Positions 34,582 through 42,915 are shown, counted from the stretch's first letter. The stretch: 42,934 nucleotides of DNA from Bacteroidaceae bacterium (GCA_017554605.1 JAFZIA010000070.1:1-42934); one strand, 5' to 3'. The notes: a model not told the origin generated them from the letters alone. Program-made: numbers and translations.

Positions 34582-36423
34582 ATGAAAGAGTTTTTTAAGG
34601 TTCTTAAGCGGTATATTCCGCCTTACAAGAAGTATCTTGTACTGTCTTTTGTCTTTACATTCGTATCGGCAGTGCTCAACGTTTTTTCATTTGCCATTAT
34701 AATCCCTATTTTGGAGATTCTCTTCAAGATGCGTGAGGCGGCTCCGGTGTCGTTCATTCCCTGGGAACAGGCCAATATGGATAATATTCAGGAGGTGCTG
34801 CTCAACAACTGCAACTACTATCTTAACGACCTTATACAAACAAGTGGGGCATCTACCACGTTGTTATTGCTGGGTATTTTCCTTATTGTGATGACTCTGC
34901 TCAAGACTGCTGCCTACTTTGCATCGTCGGCATCTATTATTCCGTTGCGTACGGGTGTTGTGCGCGACATTCGCACACAGCTCTACGACAAGGTGCTGTC
35001 GTTGCCTCTGGGCTTCTTTTCAAAAGAGAAAAAGGGCGATATTATTGCCCGTATGAGCGGTGACGTTATTGAGGTGGAGAACTCTATCGCAAGCTCTCTC
35101 GATATGCTTATAAAGAACCCCATTCTCATTATTATATACTTCGGTACAATGCTCTATATAAGCTGGGAGCTTACGCTCTTTACAATTTCGGTAATCCCTT
35201 GCCTTGGTTGGATTATGGGTCTTGTAGGACGTAAGTTGAAGCAGAAGTCGCTTCTTGCACAGTCGAAACTGAGCGAGACAATGTCGCAGATGGAGGAGAC
35301 TCTCGGTGGCCTACGCATTATAAAGGCGTTCCTTGCCGAGAAGAAAATGTCGGGCCGTTTCCTCAGAGTGAGCAACGAGTTGCGCAATGCCACTATGCGC
35401 GTTACGATGCGTCAGGCAATGGCGCACCCTGTGAGCGAGTTTCTGGGTACTTGTGTCATTGTCATTGTGCTGTGGTTCGGTGGTACGCTCATTCTTGGCA
35501 ATAATTCTCCAATATCGGCGCCTGCGTTCATCTATTATATGACAATCCTTTACAGCATCATCAATCCCCTTAAGGAACTTTCAAAAGCGTCGTACAGCAT
35601 TCCCCGTGGTCTTGCGTCCGTGGAGCGTATCGATAAGATTCTGCACACTGTGAATCCTATTACCGACAAGCAGGGTGCGGTTTCTATAAAGGAGATGCAG
35701 CAGGGCATTGAGTACAGAAACCTCTCGTTCTCATACGATGGCGAGAAGAAGGTCCTCAGCGACATTAACCTTACAATAGAAAAGGGTAAGACTGTGGCTC
35801 TTGTGGGACAGTCGGGTTCGGGAAAGTCGACTATGGTGGACCTTATCCCACGATACTACGATGCTACCGAGGGACAGATTCTCATCGACGGGGTCGACGT
35901 GTGCGATATGTCGGTGAAGTCGTTGCGCTCGCTCATAGGAAATGTGAACCAGGAGGCTATCCTCTTTAACGATACATTCTTCAATAATATCACCTTCGGA
36001 GTGGAGAATGCCACAATGGAGCAGGTCATCGAGGCTGCAAAGATTGCCAATGCCCACGATTTCATTATGGCAACCGAACAGGGCTACGACACGGTGGTGG
36101 GCGACCGCGGTTGCTTGCTGTCGGGTGGCCAGCGCCAGCGTATCAGCATAGCCCGTGCAATTCTCAAGAATCCTCCCATACTCATTCTCGACGAGGCTAC
36201 ATCGGCACTCGATACCGAGAGCGAGCGTCTTGTGCAGGAGGCTTTAGAGCGTCTTATGAAGACCCGTACCACAATTGCCATTGCCCACCGCCTGTCGACC
36301 ATCAAGAATGCCGACGAGATTTGCGTGCTCAAGGACGGACGTATCGTGGAGCGTGGCACACACGACGAGCTGCTTGCCCTTGACGGAGTGTACAAGCGTT
36401 TGAATGATATGCAGAGTCTCTGA
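34582..36423 (+). CDS. ABC exporter, MsbA-like (fused permease and ATPase)
   Basis: A 613-residue half-transporter that works as a dimer in the inner membrane. Six membrane helices occupy about residues 1-330. The nucleotide-binding domain follows, with Walker A GQSGSGKST, signature LSGGQRQRISIARA, Walker B ILILDEATSALD and the switch His in IAHRLSTI. The family includes lipid A flippases and peptide or lipid exporters. The sequence does not fix the substrate, though lipid A transport is the common role in Gram-negatives. The ATG at 34582 is chosen over one 33 bases upstream because it follows an A-rich leader and starts MKEFFKVLKRYIPPYKKY, a normal N-terminus. The LOG gene begins 6 bp downstream. 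Confidence 0.92.
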   Translation: MKEFFKVLKRYIPPYKKYLVLSFVFTFVSAVLNVFSFAIIIPILEILFKMREAAPVSFIPWEQANMDNIQEVLLNNCNYYLNDLIQTSGASTTLLLLGIFLIVMTLLKTAAYFASSASIIPLRTGVVRDIRTQLYDKVLSLPLGFFSKEKKGDIIARMSGDVIEVENSIASSLDMLIKNPILIIIYFGTMLYISWELTLFTISVIPCLGWIMGLVGRKLKQKSLLAQSKLSETMSQMEETLGGLRIIKAFLAEKKMSGRFLRVSNELRNATMRVTMRQAMAHPVSEFLGTCVIVIVLWFGGTLILGNNSPISAPAFIYYMTILYSIINPLKELSKASYSIPRGLASVERIDKILHTVNPITDKQGAVSIKEMQQGIEYRNLSFSYDGEKKVLSDINLTIEKGKTVALVGQSGSGKSTMVDLIPRYYDATEGQILIDGVDVCDMSVKSLRSLIGNVNQEAILFNDTFFNNITFGVENATMEQVIEAAKIANAHDFIMATEQGYDTVVGDRGCLLSGGQRQRISIARAILKNPPILILDEATSALDTESERLVQEALERLMKTRTTIAIAHRLSTIKNADEICVLKDGRIVERGTHDELLALDGVYKRLNDMQSL

Positions 36424-36429
36424 TAGATT

Positions 36430-36981
36430 ATGGCAGCGATAAGGAGTGTTGGAGTATTTTGTGCAGCCTCGGAGAGCATAGACAAGGCTTTTGTGGAGCA
36501 GGCGCGCCTTGTGGGCTCGCTCATTGGCAACAAAGGGCTCACTCTTGTCTATGGAGGTGCAGCGGCGGGGCTTATGGAGGCAACGGCAGCGGCGGCCAAG
36601 GAGTGCGGGGCACGCATAGTTGGTGTCTTTCCGCAGGTGCTCATAGAGCGCAACAGGGTCAGCACCCTGCTCGACGAGCGTGTGGTGACACAAAATCTGA
36701 GCGACAGGAAGGACAATATCCTCTCGAGGAGCGACGTTCTTGTGGCGCTTCCCGGTGGAGTGGGTACTGTTGACGAGATTTTCCACGTTGCGGCTGCTCT
36801 TACAATAGGTTATCACAGCAAAAGGGTAATACTCTACAATGTAAACGGCTTTTGGGATAAGATGCTGGAGTTTCTGCAAGGGTTGCAGCAACAGGGTTTT
36901 ATACGCGCCCGTTTCGACGCCCTTTTTGGAGTGGCGAATAATATCCGTGAGCTCGATGCACTGCTCGACGAGGGGTGTTGA
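36430..36981 (+). CDS. LOG-family (TIGR00730) nucleotide phosphoribohydrolase
   Basis: 183 residues with a Rossmann-type LOG fold. VYGGAAAGLMEATAAAA stands in the first half, and the signature PGGVGTVDEIF contains the PGGxGTxxE motif at about residues 115-125. Family members cleave the base-ribose bond of nucleoside 5'-monophosphates such as cytokinin riboside monophosphate or AMP. The physiological role in Bacteroidota is not settled. The gene starts 6 bp after the ABC exporter stop and precedes the PfkB gene by 42 bp. Confidence 0.9.
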   Translation: MAAIRSVGVFCAASESIDKAFVEQARLVGSLIGNKGLTLVYGGAAAGLMEATAAAAKECGARIVGVFPQVLIERNRVSTLLDERVVTQNLSDRKDNILSRSDVLVALPGGVGTVDEIFHVAAALTIGYHSKRVILYNVNGFWDKMLEFLQGLQQQGFIRARFDALFGVANNIRELDALLDEGC

Positions 36982-37023
36982 GGCTCTATTGTTTTACATC
37001 AGTCATACAACAAGCAAAGAGAT

Positions 37024-37950
37024 ATGAGAAAAATTATTGGTATTGGCGAGACAATCCTCGATATTATATTCCGTGACAATGTGCCAGTGAAGGCTGTTCC
37101 CGGCGGTTCCACGTTCAACAGTATGATTAGCCTTGGGCGTATGGGGCTCGATGTGTCGTTCATAAGCGAGGTGGGCAACGACAAGGTGGGTACAATGATT
37201 ATAGATACACTGCGCGACAGCGGAGTCGATGTGTCGTCGGTGTGCAGCTTCAACGACGGAAAGTCGCCCCTCTCGCTTGCTTTCCTCAATGAGCGCAACG
37301 ACGCCGAGTATCTCTTCTACAAGGATTATCCCAATAACCGTCTCGATGTGGACTTCCCGCAGATAGACGCCGACGACGTTGTTGTCTACGGCTCATATTT
37401 TGTGCTTAACCCCGTGCTGCGCAGCAAGACAAAGGCTTTTCTTGAGTATGCCCGTGAGCGCGGCGCAATACTGTACTATGATATTAACTTCCGCAAGAAC
37501 CACCTGCACGAGCGTGTGAAGCTTGCCGAGGCCCTCATCGAGAATCTCGAGTATGCCGACATTGTGCGCGGCTCTATCGAGGATTTCGAGAATCTATACT
37601 CGCTCACCGATGCCCACCGCGTGTACAAGGAGAAGATAAAGTTCTACTCGCCCAATTTCATCTGTACGCAGGGCGGCGGCAGTGTGATGCTCTTCTCGCG
37701 TGCTGGAGAAAAGAGCTACACGCCCAACGAGGTTGAGGTGGTGAGTACCGTGGGTGCCGGCGATAATTTCAATGCGGGAGTGGTGTACGGCATTGTGTCG
37801 GGTGGCGTTACACGCGACGCCCTGAACTCTCTCTCGCAAGAGGAGTGGGACAAGATAATGCGCTGCGGTCTCGACTTCAGCTCGCACGCCTGCACCCTGC
37901 TCGACAATTATGTCGATAAGGAGTGGGCAGCCAAGTACAAGCAGGCATAA
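37024..37950 (+). CDS. PfkB-family carbohydrate kinase
   Basis: A 308-residue ribokinase-like enzyme that phosphorylates a sugar with ATP. The N-terminal GIGETILDIIF and PGGSTFNSMISLGRMG form the substrate-binding side. The C-terminal signature STVGAGDNFNAGVVYGIV carries the catalytic Asp and anion-hole glycines. It is typical of Bacteroidota members of the family annotated only as carbohydrate kinase, and the sugar cannot be specified. It is the last gene before the K2 kinase gene, 55 bp downstream in the same direction, with no terminator seen between them. Confidence 0.93.
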   Translation: MRKIIGIGETILDIIFRDNVPVKAVPGGSTFNSMISLGRMGLDVSFISEVGNDKVGTMIIDTLRDSGVDVSSVCSFNDGKSPLSLAFLNERNDAEYLFYKDYPNNRLDVDFPQIDADDVVVYGSYFVLNPVLRSKTKAFLEYARERGAILYYDINFRKNHLHERVKLAEALIENLEYADIVRGSIEDFENLYSLTDAHRVYKEKIKFYSPNFICTQGGGSVMLFSRAGEKSYTPNEVEVVSTVGAGDNFNAGVVYGIVSGGVTRDALNSLSQEEWDKIMRCGLDFSSHACTLLDNYVDKEWAAKYKQA

Positions 37951-38005
37951 TGGCTGTTCCTTGGCAATAAAGGATTAGGAAAAAACACAAACCAGACGAA
38001 ACACA

Positions 38006-39808
38006 ATGAATCTGAAAGAGAACACCCCGCTGCAGGGCGGCAAATACCGCATACTTGGCTTGCTTGGCCAGGGAGGCTTTGGAATAACCTATCTTGCCCT
38101 GCAGGCTGGACTCAACCGCGAGGTGGTGATAAAGGAGTTCTTTATGCGCGAGCATTGCGACCGCATAGAAGGCAGCACGCGTGTATCGCTCGGCACAAGC
38201 GGCAGCCGTGAGTCGGTTGCGCTCTACCTCGACAAATTCCTCAAGGAGGCGCGTAACATTGCAGCCCTCAAGCACGCCAATATAATCTCTATATACGACG
38301 TCTTCGAGGAGAACGGTACTGCCTACTATGTGATGGAGTATCACAGTGCAGGGTCGCTCGGCTCGTTTGTAGAGCAGTGTGGCGCGCTGAGAGAAGAGGA
38401 CGCGCTCTACTACATACGTCAGGTGGCTGAGGCGCTCAAGTTTGTGCACGCCAGCCGCATTATGCACCTCGATGTGAAGCCCGACAATATCCTCGTAGAC
38501 GACGATGGAAACGCCGTGCTCATAGACTTTGGACAATCCAAGCGCTATAACGAAAAGGGCAAGGCAACCTCGGCCACTCCCATAGGCATAAGCCACGGAT
38601 ACGCCCCTATGGAGCAGTACAATCCCCGCGGAGTAAGGGAGTTCTCTCCTGCAACCGATGTATATTCGCTCGGTGCAACGCTCTTTACGCTGCTAACGGG
38701 TGAGATACCTCCTCCTGCGCTACAGTTGGCCGACAACCAATGCCTGCTCGATGCGCTTTACGGGAAAAATGTGAGTGACGCTGTTGTTACGGCAATAGTA
38801 AAATCTATGTCTCTTGTAAAGGAGAACCGTCCGCAGAGCATAGACGGGTTCTTGTCTATGCTCGACGCGCAGCCTGTGAACAGCGGTGCTCTTCTCTACG
38901 GTAAAGAGCAGGTGCCCGACGGTGGCGGAGCTTCTAAGCATATAAAGTCCCAGGAAACCCCCTCGGTGAATGAACCTCCCACGAAGCCTTTCAATTGGAA
39001 GACTCCTGCGGGTATTGTGGCTGCAATACTGTGCCTGGTCCTTGCGTGGGTGGTGATGAATGGTGGCAACGGCCCTGCAACGGAGCCTGTGCCGCAAGCG
39101 CAAAAGGAAAAACAGACCTTTACAGTAAATGGTGTCTCCTTTACTATGGTTGCCGTTGAAGGCGGCTCGTTCAATATGGGTTCAAACGATGGAAGCGGCG
39201 ATGAAAAGCCCGTCCACACGGTTGTTCTTGACAACTATCATATTGGCGAGACTGAGGTGAAACAGTCCCTTTGGCAGGCGGTGATGGGCAATAATCCCTC
39301 CAGCTTCAAAAGTGACGATAATGTCGTTGAGACAGTGAGCTACAGCGACTGTCTGAATTTTATAGACAAGCTGAACACGCTGCTCGAAGGCCAACTGTCT
39401 ACCGGACGCAAGTTCCGCCTGCCCACCGAGGCCGAGTGGGAGTATGCAGCCCGAGGAGGCAACAGGAGCGAAGGGTGTGACTTCAGTGGCAGCGACGTCC
39501 TTTCCGATGTTGCCTGGTACGATGTCAACAGCGGAAAAGAGACTCATCTTGCAAAGAGGAAGCAGCCCAATGAGCTTGGAATTTATGATATGAGCGGTAA
39601 TGTCTATGAGTGGTGCAGCGATTGGTACGCTAAGGACTATTACTCTGTTTCTCCCGATGCCAACCCGCAAGGTCCGTCGTCGGGCTCGTATCGCGTGATT
39701 CGCGGTGGCAGTTGGGATATGAAGGCGCAGCACTGTCGCGTTGCTTTCCGCAACTATGCCAAACCTGGTGCCCGCGGCTACAGCAATGGCCTGCGCTTGG
39801 CGTTGTAG
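38006..39808 (+). CDS. Membrane Ser/Thr kinase-FGE-sulfatase fusion (K2)
   Basis: A complete 600-residue receptor-like protein. The Hanks-type kinase (about 10-275) has glycine loop GQGGFG (21-26), Lys43 in VVIKEFF, alphaC Glu81, HLDVKPDN (154-161; HLD replaces HRD), DFG (174-176) and GYAPMEQY. A short linker carries one membrane helix (about 334-354). The FGE-sulfatase domain (376-600) begins GVSFTMVAVEGGSFNMGS and ends GLRLAL. It lacks the Pro/Thr repeats of K1 and K3, and the coiled coil and PEGA domain of K3. Its C-terminus is of the C-type-lectin kind (GGSW, CRVAFR) and probably binds a ligand rather than making formylglycine. A 17-bp-stem terminator follows. Confidence 0.93.
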   Translation: MNLKENTPLQGGKYRILGLLGQGGFGITYLALQAGLNREVVIKEFFMREHCDRIEGSTRVSLGTSGSRESVALYLDKFLKEARNIAALKHANIISIYDVFEENGTAYYVMEYHSAGSLGSFVEQCGALREEDALYYIRQVAEALKFVHASRIMHLDVKPDNILVDDDGNAVLIDFGQSKRYNEKGKATSATPIGISHGYAPMEQYNPRGVREFSPATDVYSLGATLFTLLTGEIPPPALQLADNQCLLDALYGKNVSDAVVTAIVKSMSLVKENRPQSIDGFLSMLDAQPVNSGALLYGKEQVPDGGGASKHIKSQETPSVNEPPTKPFNWKTPAGIVAAILCLVLAWVVMNGGNGPATEPVPQAQKEKQTFTVNGVSFTMVAVEGGSFNMGSNDGSGDEKPVHTVVLDNYHIGETEVKQSLWQAVMGNNPSSFKSDDNVVETVSYSDCLNFIDKLNTLLEGQLSTGRKFRLPTEAEWEYAARGGNRSEGCDFSGSDVLSDVAWYDVNSGKETHLAKRKQPNELGIYDMSGNVYEWCSDWYAKDYYSVSPDANPQGPSSGSYRVIRGGSWDMKAQHCRVAFRNYAKPGARGYSNGLRLAL

Positions 39809-39841
39809 TTTACAAAGGAAGTTTTGTAAAAAGTGATGTAT

Positions 39842-39887
39842 AATATCGCCCTTCTTTCAATTAGCGAAAGAGGGGCGATATTGTTTC
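39842..39887 (+). terminator. Long-stem terminator between K2 and K3
   Basis: A 17-bp stem (39842-39858 with 39866-39882, one G-U pair) closes a 7-base loop. The trailing GTTTC is only moderately T-rich. It separates the two kinase genes transcriptionally. Confidence 0.75.
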
Positions 39888-39932
39888 TATCGGAAAAGTC
39901 CCTGAGAATGATGGATAATTGAATTGTTAATA

Positions 39933-39964
39933 ATTGTATCTGTGACTTGAATTTCTTATTTTTG
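39933..39964 (+). promoter_or_regulatory. Promoter of the K3 receptor gene
   Basis: ATTG at 39933-39936, a 20-base spacer and TATTTTTG at 39957-39964 fit the Bacteroidota -33/-7 consensus with one mismatch in the -33 box. The leader would be only about 17 bases, ending before the ATG at 39988. K3 therefore has its own promoter downstream of the K2 terminator. Confidence 0.58.
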
Positions 39965-39987
39965 CGCGCAAACAAATTGAACAGTAT

Positions 39988-42240
39988 ATGCATCTGAGTG
40001 AAAATACATTTTTGCAAGGAGGAAAATACCGCATAATCCGCACCCTGGGCCAGGGTGGCTTTGGAATTACTTACCTTGCCCTGCAGACAGGACTCGGCAG
40101 GGAAGTTGTCGTAAAGGAGTTCTTTATGCGCGAGCTGTGCGACCGCGTAGATGGTAGCACACGCGTGTCGCTCGGCACAAGCAGCAGCCGCGAGTTGGTT
40201 GCGCTCTTCCTCGACAAATTCCTGAAGGAGGCGCGTAGCATTGCAACCCTCAAGCACGCTAATATAATCTCGATATACGATGTCTTTGAAGAGAACGACA
40301 CGGCCTACTATGTGATGGAGTACCACGGCGCGGGTTCACTCGGTTCGCTTGTCGACAAACGCGGCGCATTGAACGAAGAGGACGCACTCTTTTATATCTG
40401 TCAGGTGGCAGCAGCGCTCAAGTATGTGCACGCGCGTAAAATGATGCACCTCGATGTGAAGCCCGACAATATCCTCATAGACGAGGACGGCAATGCCGTG
40501 CTCATAGACTTTGGACTCTCAAAGCATTATAACGAAAAAGGCAAGGCAACCTCTGCTGCAAGCACCTACGGCACAAGCCCCGGCTACACCCCTATGGAAC
40601 AGTACGGCGAGGGAGGAGTGGGAGAGTTTTCTCCCGCAACCGACATTTACTCGCTCGGTGCAACGCTCTTTACACTGCTTACGGGTGAGATTCCTCCCCC
40701 TGCGTTGCGTCTTGTCGATAGCCGCAGCTTGCAGAGTGACCTTGCAGAGAAAAATGTGAGCGGTGCGGTTGCCGAGGCTGTTATAAAGTCAATGTCATTT
40801 ATGAGGGAGGCACGTCCGCAGAGCATAGATGAGTTTCTTGCATTGCTCGATGCGCAACCTGCTGCCGGCAGTAGTTCGCGCCCCACGCAGCCAATGGCAA
40901 AGAGTGGCGGCAGCGTGTCACGTCCTACACAACCAATGGTTAAGAGCGGAGGGGTGTCGCGCCCAACTGGACCTATGAACAACAACGGTGCTGCAACCGC
41001 GGACAATGAGCCCAAAAAGCTTTTCAACTGGAAAATTCCCGTGGGTATTGTAGCTGCAATACTGTGTGTTGTATTTGCAGGAATTGCAATAAATAATTAT
41101 AACAACGAGCGTGCCGAACAAGAGAGATTGGCAATAATAGAAAAGGCAAGGCGCGATTCAATTGCAACAGCAAGAAAAGCGGCGGAGGATAAACGTATAA
41201 GTGATTCAATTGCTGCTGTTCAACAAAGACTGTTGGCCGAAAATGCCGCACTCAAACAGGCTGCCGAGCAGCGCCGCCGCGATTCAATTGCCAACCTTCC
41301 CGGTAAACTGTATGTAACCACAACCCCTGCGGGTGCTACGGTAACCGTCGACGGCAAACGCATTGGCACTACTCCCATAAACGCATACGAACTGAAAAAA
41401 GGTTCTTACAATGTAAAAATCGCAAAAGAAGGCTACAAGGAGTATACCGAGAGAATTACAATAACCGCCGAGCCTGCAAATATAAACGCTACACTTGTAT
41501 TAAATACCTCAGTTCAAAAGAGTGGGACTAATTACGTTGTGACAGTTAATGGAGTCTCCTTTATAATGGTTGCCGTTACTGGCGGCACATTCAATATGGG
41601 CTCAAATGATGGGTATAGCGAAGAAAAACCCGTTCACTCCGTAACCCTTGGCGACTATTATATTGGCGAGACCGAGGTGACACAGGCTCTTTGGCAAGCG
41701 GTGATGGGCAGAAATCCGTCGCATTTCAAAGGCAGCAATAATCCTGTGGAACAAGTAAACTACAACGATTGCAAAGATTTTATAAACAAGCTCAACACCT
41801 TGCTTGCCGGCCAACTGCCTGCCGGGCGTAAATTCCGCCTGCCCACCGAGGCCGAGTGGGAGTTTGCAGCACGCGGTGGTAACAAAGGCAAGAATAACAA
41901 TTACAAATACAGTGGCAGCAACAGTATAGACGCTGTAGCTTGGTGGGGTGATGATAAAGGTAATAGCAACGAACAAACTCACCCCGTAAAAGGCAAGCAG
42001 CCCAATGAACTTGGCCTTTATGATATGACCGGCAATGTAAGGGAGTGGTGCTATGATTGGAAAGGCAGTTATTCTTCCTCTCCTCAAACCAACCCGCAAG
42101 GTCCATCGTCGGGCTCTTATCGCGTGCTTCGTGGTGGTGACTGGTGCAACGATGCGCACTACTGTCGCGTTGCCTATCGTAGCGACGACGACCCCGACGG
42201 CCGCCGTGTCATCAACTACGGGCTGCGCCTGGCCTTTTAG
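39988..42240 (+). CDS. Membrane Ser/Thr kinase-PEGA-FGE-sulfatase fusion with DGR-like variable C-terminus (K3)
   Basis: A 750-residue receptor-like protein. Order: kinase (10-275; glycine loop 21-26, Lys43, Glu81, HLDVKPDN 154-161, DFG 174-176); linker with three SRPTxPM repeats (about 292-335); membrane helix (about 351-371); charged coiled coil with RRDSIA motifs (about 372-436); PEGA domain (about 439-505; TPAGATVTVDGKRIGTTP); FGE-sulfatase/C-type-lectin domain (522-750). PEGA domains are exported surface modules, so the C-terminus should lie outside the inner membrane. The final 40 residues have the pattern of a retroelement-diversified tip: variable codons nearly all of the form NNC, framed by RVLRGG and GLRLAF. 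It has its own promoter. Kinase substrate and ligand are unknown. Confidence 0.93.
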   Translation: MHLSENTFLQGGKYRIIRTLGQGGFGITYLALQTGLGREVVVKEFFMRELCDRVDGSTRVSLGTSSSRELVALFLDKFLKEARSIATLKHANIISIYDVFEENDTAYYVMEYHGAGSLGSLVDKRGALNEEDALFYICQVAAALKYVHARKMMHLDVKPDNILIDEDGNAVLIDFGLSKHYNEKGKATSAASTYGTSPGYTPMEQYGEGGVGEFSPATDIYSLGATLFTLLTGEIPPPALRLVDSRSLQSDLAEKNVSGAVAEAVIKSMSFMREARPQSIDEFLALLDAQPAAGSSSRPTQPMAKSGGSVSRPTQPMVKSGGVSRPTGPMNNNGAATADNEPKKLFNWKIPVGIVAAILCVVFAGIAINNYNNERAEQERLAIIEKARRDSIATARKAAEDKRISDSIAAVQQRLLAENAALKQAAEQRRRDSIANLPGKLYVTTTPAGATVTVDGKRIGTTPINAYELKKGSYNVKIAKEGYKEYTERITITAEPANINATLVLNTSVQKSGTNYVVTVNGVSFIMVAVTGGTFNMGSNDGYSEEKPVHSVTLGDYYIGETEVTQALWQAVMGRNPSHFKGSNNPVEQVNYNDCKDFINKLNTLLAGQLPAGRKFRLPTEAEWEFAARGGNKGKNNNYKYSGSNSIDAVAWWGDDKGNSNEQTHPVKGKQPNELGLYDMTGNVREWCYDWKGSYSSSPQTNPQGPSSGSYRVLRGGDWCNDAHYCRVAYRSDDDPDGRRVINYGLRLAF
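40853..41220 (+). repeat. Segment nearly duplicated in K1 (412-779)
   Basis: Covers the SRPT linker, membrane helix and first part of the coiled coil of K3. It shares long identical DNA runs with K1, while the flanking kinase lobe is similar but more diverged and the following PEGA region is absent from K1. This suggests modular exchange between paralogues. Confidence 0.8.
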
Positions 42241-42250
42241 TTTACAAAAA
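42118..42250 (+). other. Putative DGR variable region and IMH-like 3' flank in K3
   Basis: The core 42139-42219 contains 18 variable-looking codons; 16 end in C and 2 in T, with all four bases at first positions. This fits AAC/AAT template codons mutated at adenines. The 5' border (42118-42138) is identical to K1 1367-1387. The 3' border (42220-42250), which crosses the stop codon at 42238-42240, differs from K1 1463-1493 by about one base. A weak hairpin (CTGAG/CTCAG, 42252-42280) follows. No template repeat is in the window. Confidence 0.5.
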
Positions 42251-42423
42251 ACTGAGAAGGGTGTTTTTTGAACTCCTCAGTCGCTCTGTGACAGTTTGCC
42301 TTCGGCGAATTTTGCTGCGTGGTAAGAATCCAATCGAGCTTGGTTCTTACGCGTTTGCTCAAGATTTCCTCTACCGGAGAGTAGCCTTGCTTTTTTGCTG
42401 AAAAAGAAAAAAATACTCGGTAA

Positions 42424-42455
42424 TTTGGATTATTCGGAATTTATAATTAGTTTTA
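42424..42455 (+). promoter_or_regulatory. Promoter of the 60-residue membrane microprotein gene
   Basis: TTTG at 42424-42427, a 20-base spacer and TAGTTTTA at 42448-42455 match the Bacteroidota consensus with one mismatch. The predicted start near 42462 gives a leader of about 40 bases. Confidence 0.45.
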
Positions 42456-42502
42456 GAGCCGTGAGATGCGACTGAAAGTTTTTAACTTAACACAAAAGCC
42501 CT

Positions 42503-42685
42503 ATGACTGTATGGATAACTATTGTAAGTGTACTTGTCGTCTCCTTCTTGTATAAGGTTGTAAGGGGCATTATGAAAGTCCGTCGTAAGGGAAGTGAGGA
42601 CTACTGTATCCCGGTTATGAAGACGAGGAAAAAGAGGAAGGACTTCTTCAGACGGTTCAAGTATCTTGAGGGGCTGGGCGATTGA
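42503..42685 (+). CDS. Small basic single-pass membrane protein, unrecognised
   Basis: A 60-residue open frame. Residues 2-18 form one hydrophobic helix (VWITIVSVLVVSFLYKVV); the remainder is strongly basic (MKVRRKG, KTRKKRKDFFRRFK) and would face the cytoplasm. No family is recognised. It is not an Avd-type DGR accessory protein, which is longer and helical without a membrane anchor. A plausible promoter upstream and a strong terminator whose hairpin includes the stop codon bracket the frame, which supports a real gene. Its proximity to K3 raises the possibility of a helper role, but nothing in the sequence shows it. Confidence 0.6.
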   Translation: MTVWITIVSVLVVSFLYKVVRGIMKVRRKGSEDYCIPVMKTRKKRKDFFRRFKYLEGLGD

Positions 42686-42701
42686 CCTGCCCCTTTTTTT
42701 T
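42669..42701 (+). terminator. Intrinsic terminator overlapping the microprotein stop
   Basis: AGGGGC (42669-42674) pairs with GCCCCT (42689-42694), followed by a run of eight T residues. The stop codon TGA (42683-42685) lies in the loop. Confidence 0.85.
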
Positions 42702-42851
42702 GCTTTGTTGAAAAACGTGCATTAATGGCTCAGTAGAAAAAAGGTGTGGGTAATTTGCTTATATTAATGGAGCGCCATATAATTTTATCTGTTTAAGCAG
42801 GTGATTTTCAGACCAACTGCACGCCGAAAAGAAATTCAGGTTGCGGGTAGG

Positions 42852-42915
42852 CTGTTTTAAGGAAACAGTGCGAGAGAAAGCTTGTGCAAGCGAATGGGTG
42901 AATGCTTGCATTCAC
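42852..42915. repeat. Three consecutive small hairpins near the window end
   Basis: CTGTTT/AAACAG (42852-42868), GCTTG/CAAGC (42880-42891) and GTGAATGC/GCATTCAC (42898-42915, 8-bp stem, TT loop) follow one another in a non-coding tail. Together with nearby TTTTCGGCG-type sequence on the minus strand they resemble the inside of the 9168-9430 element, so a related intergenic repeat may begin here and continue beyond the window. Confidence 0.45.
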
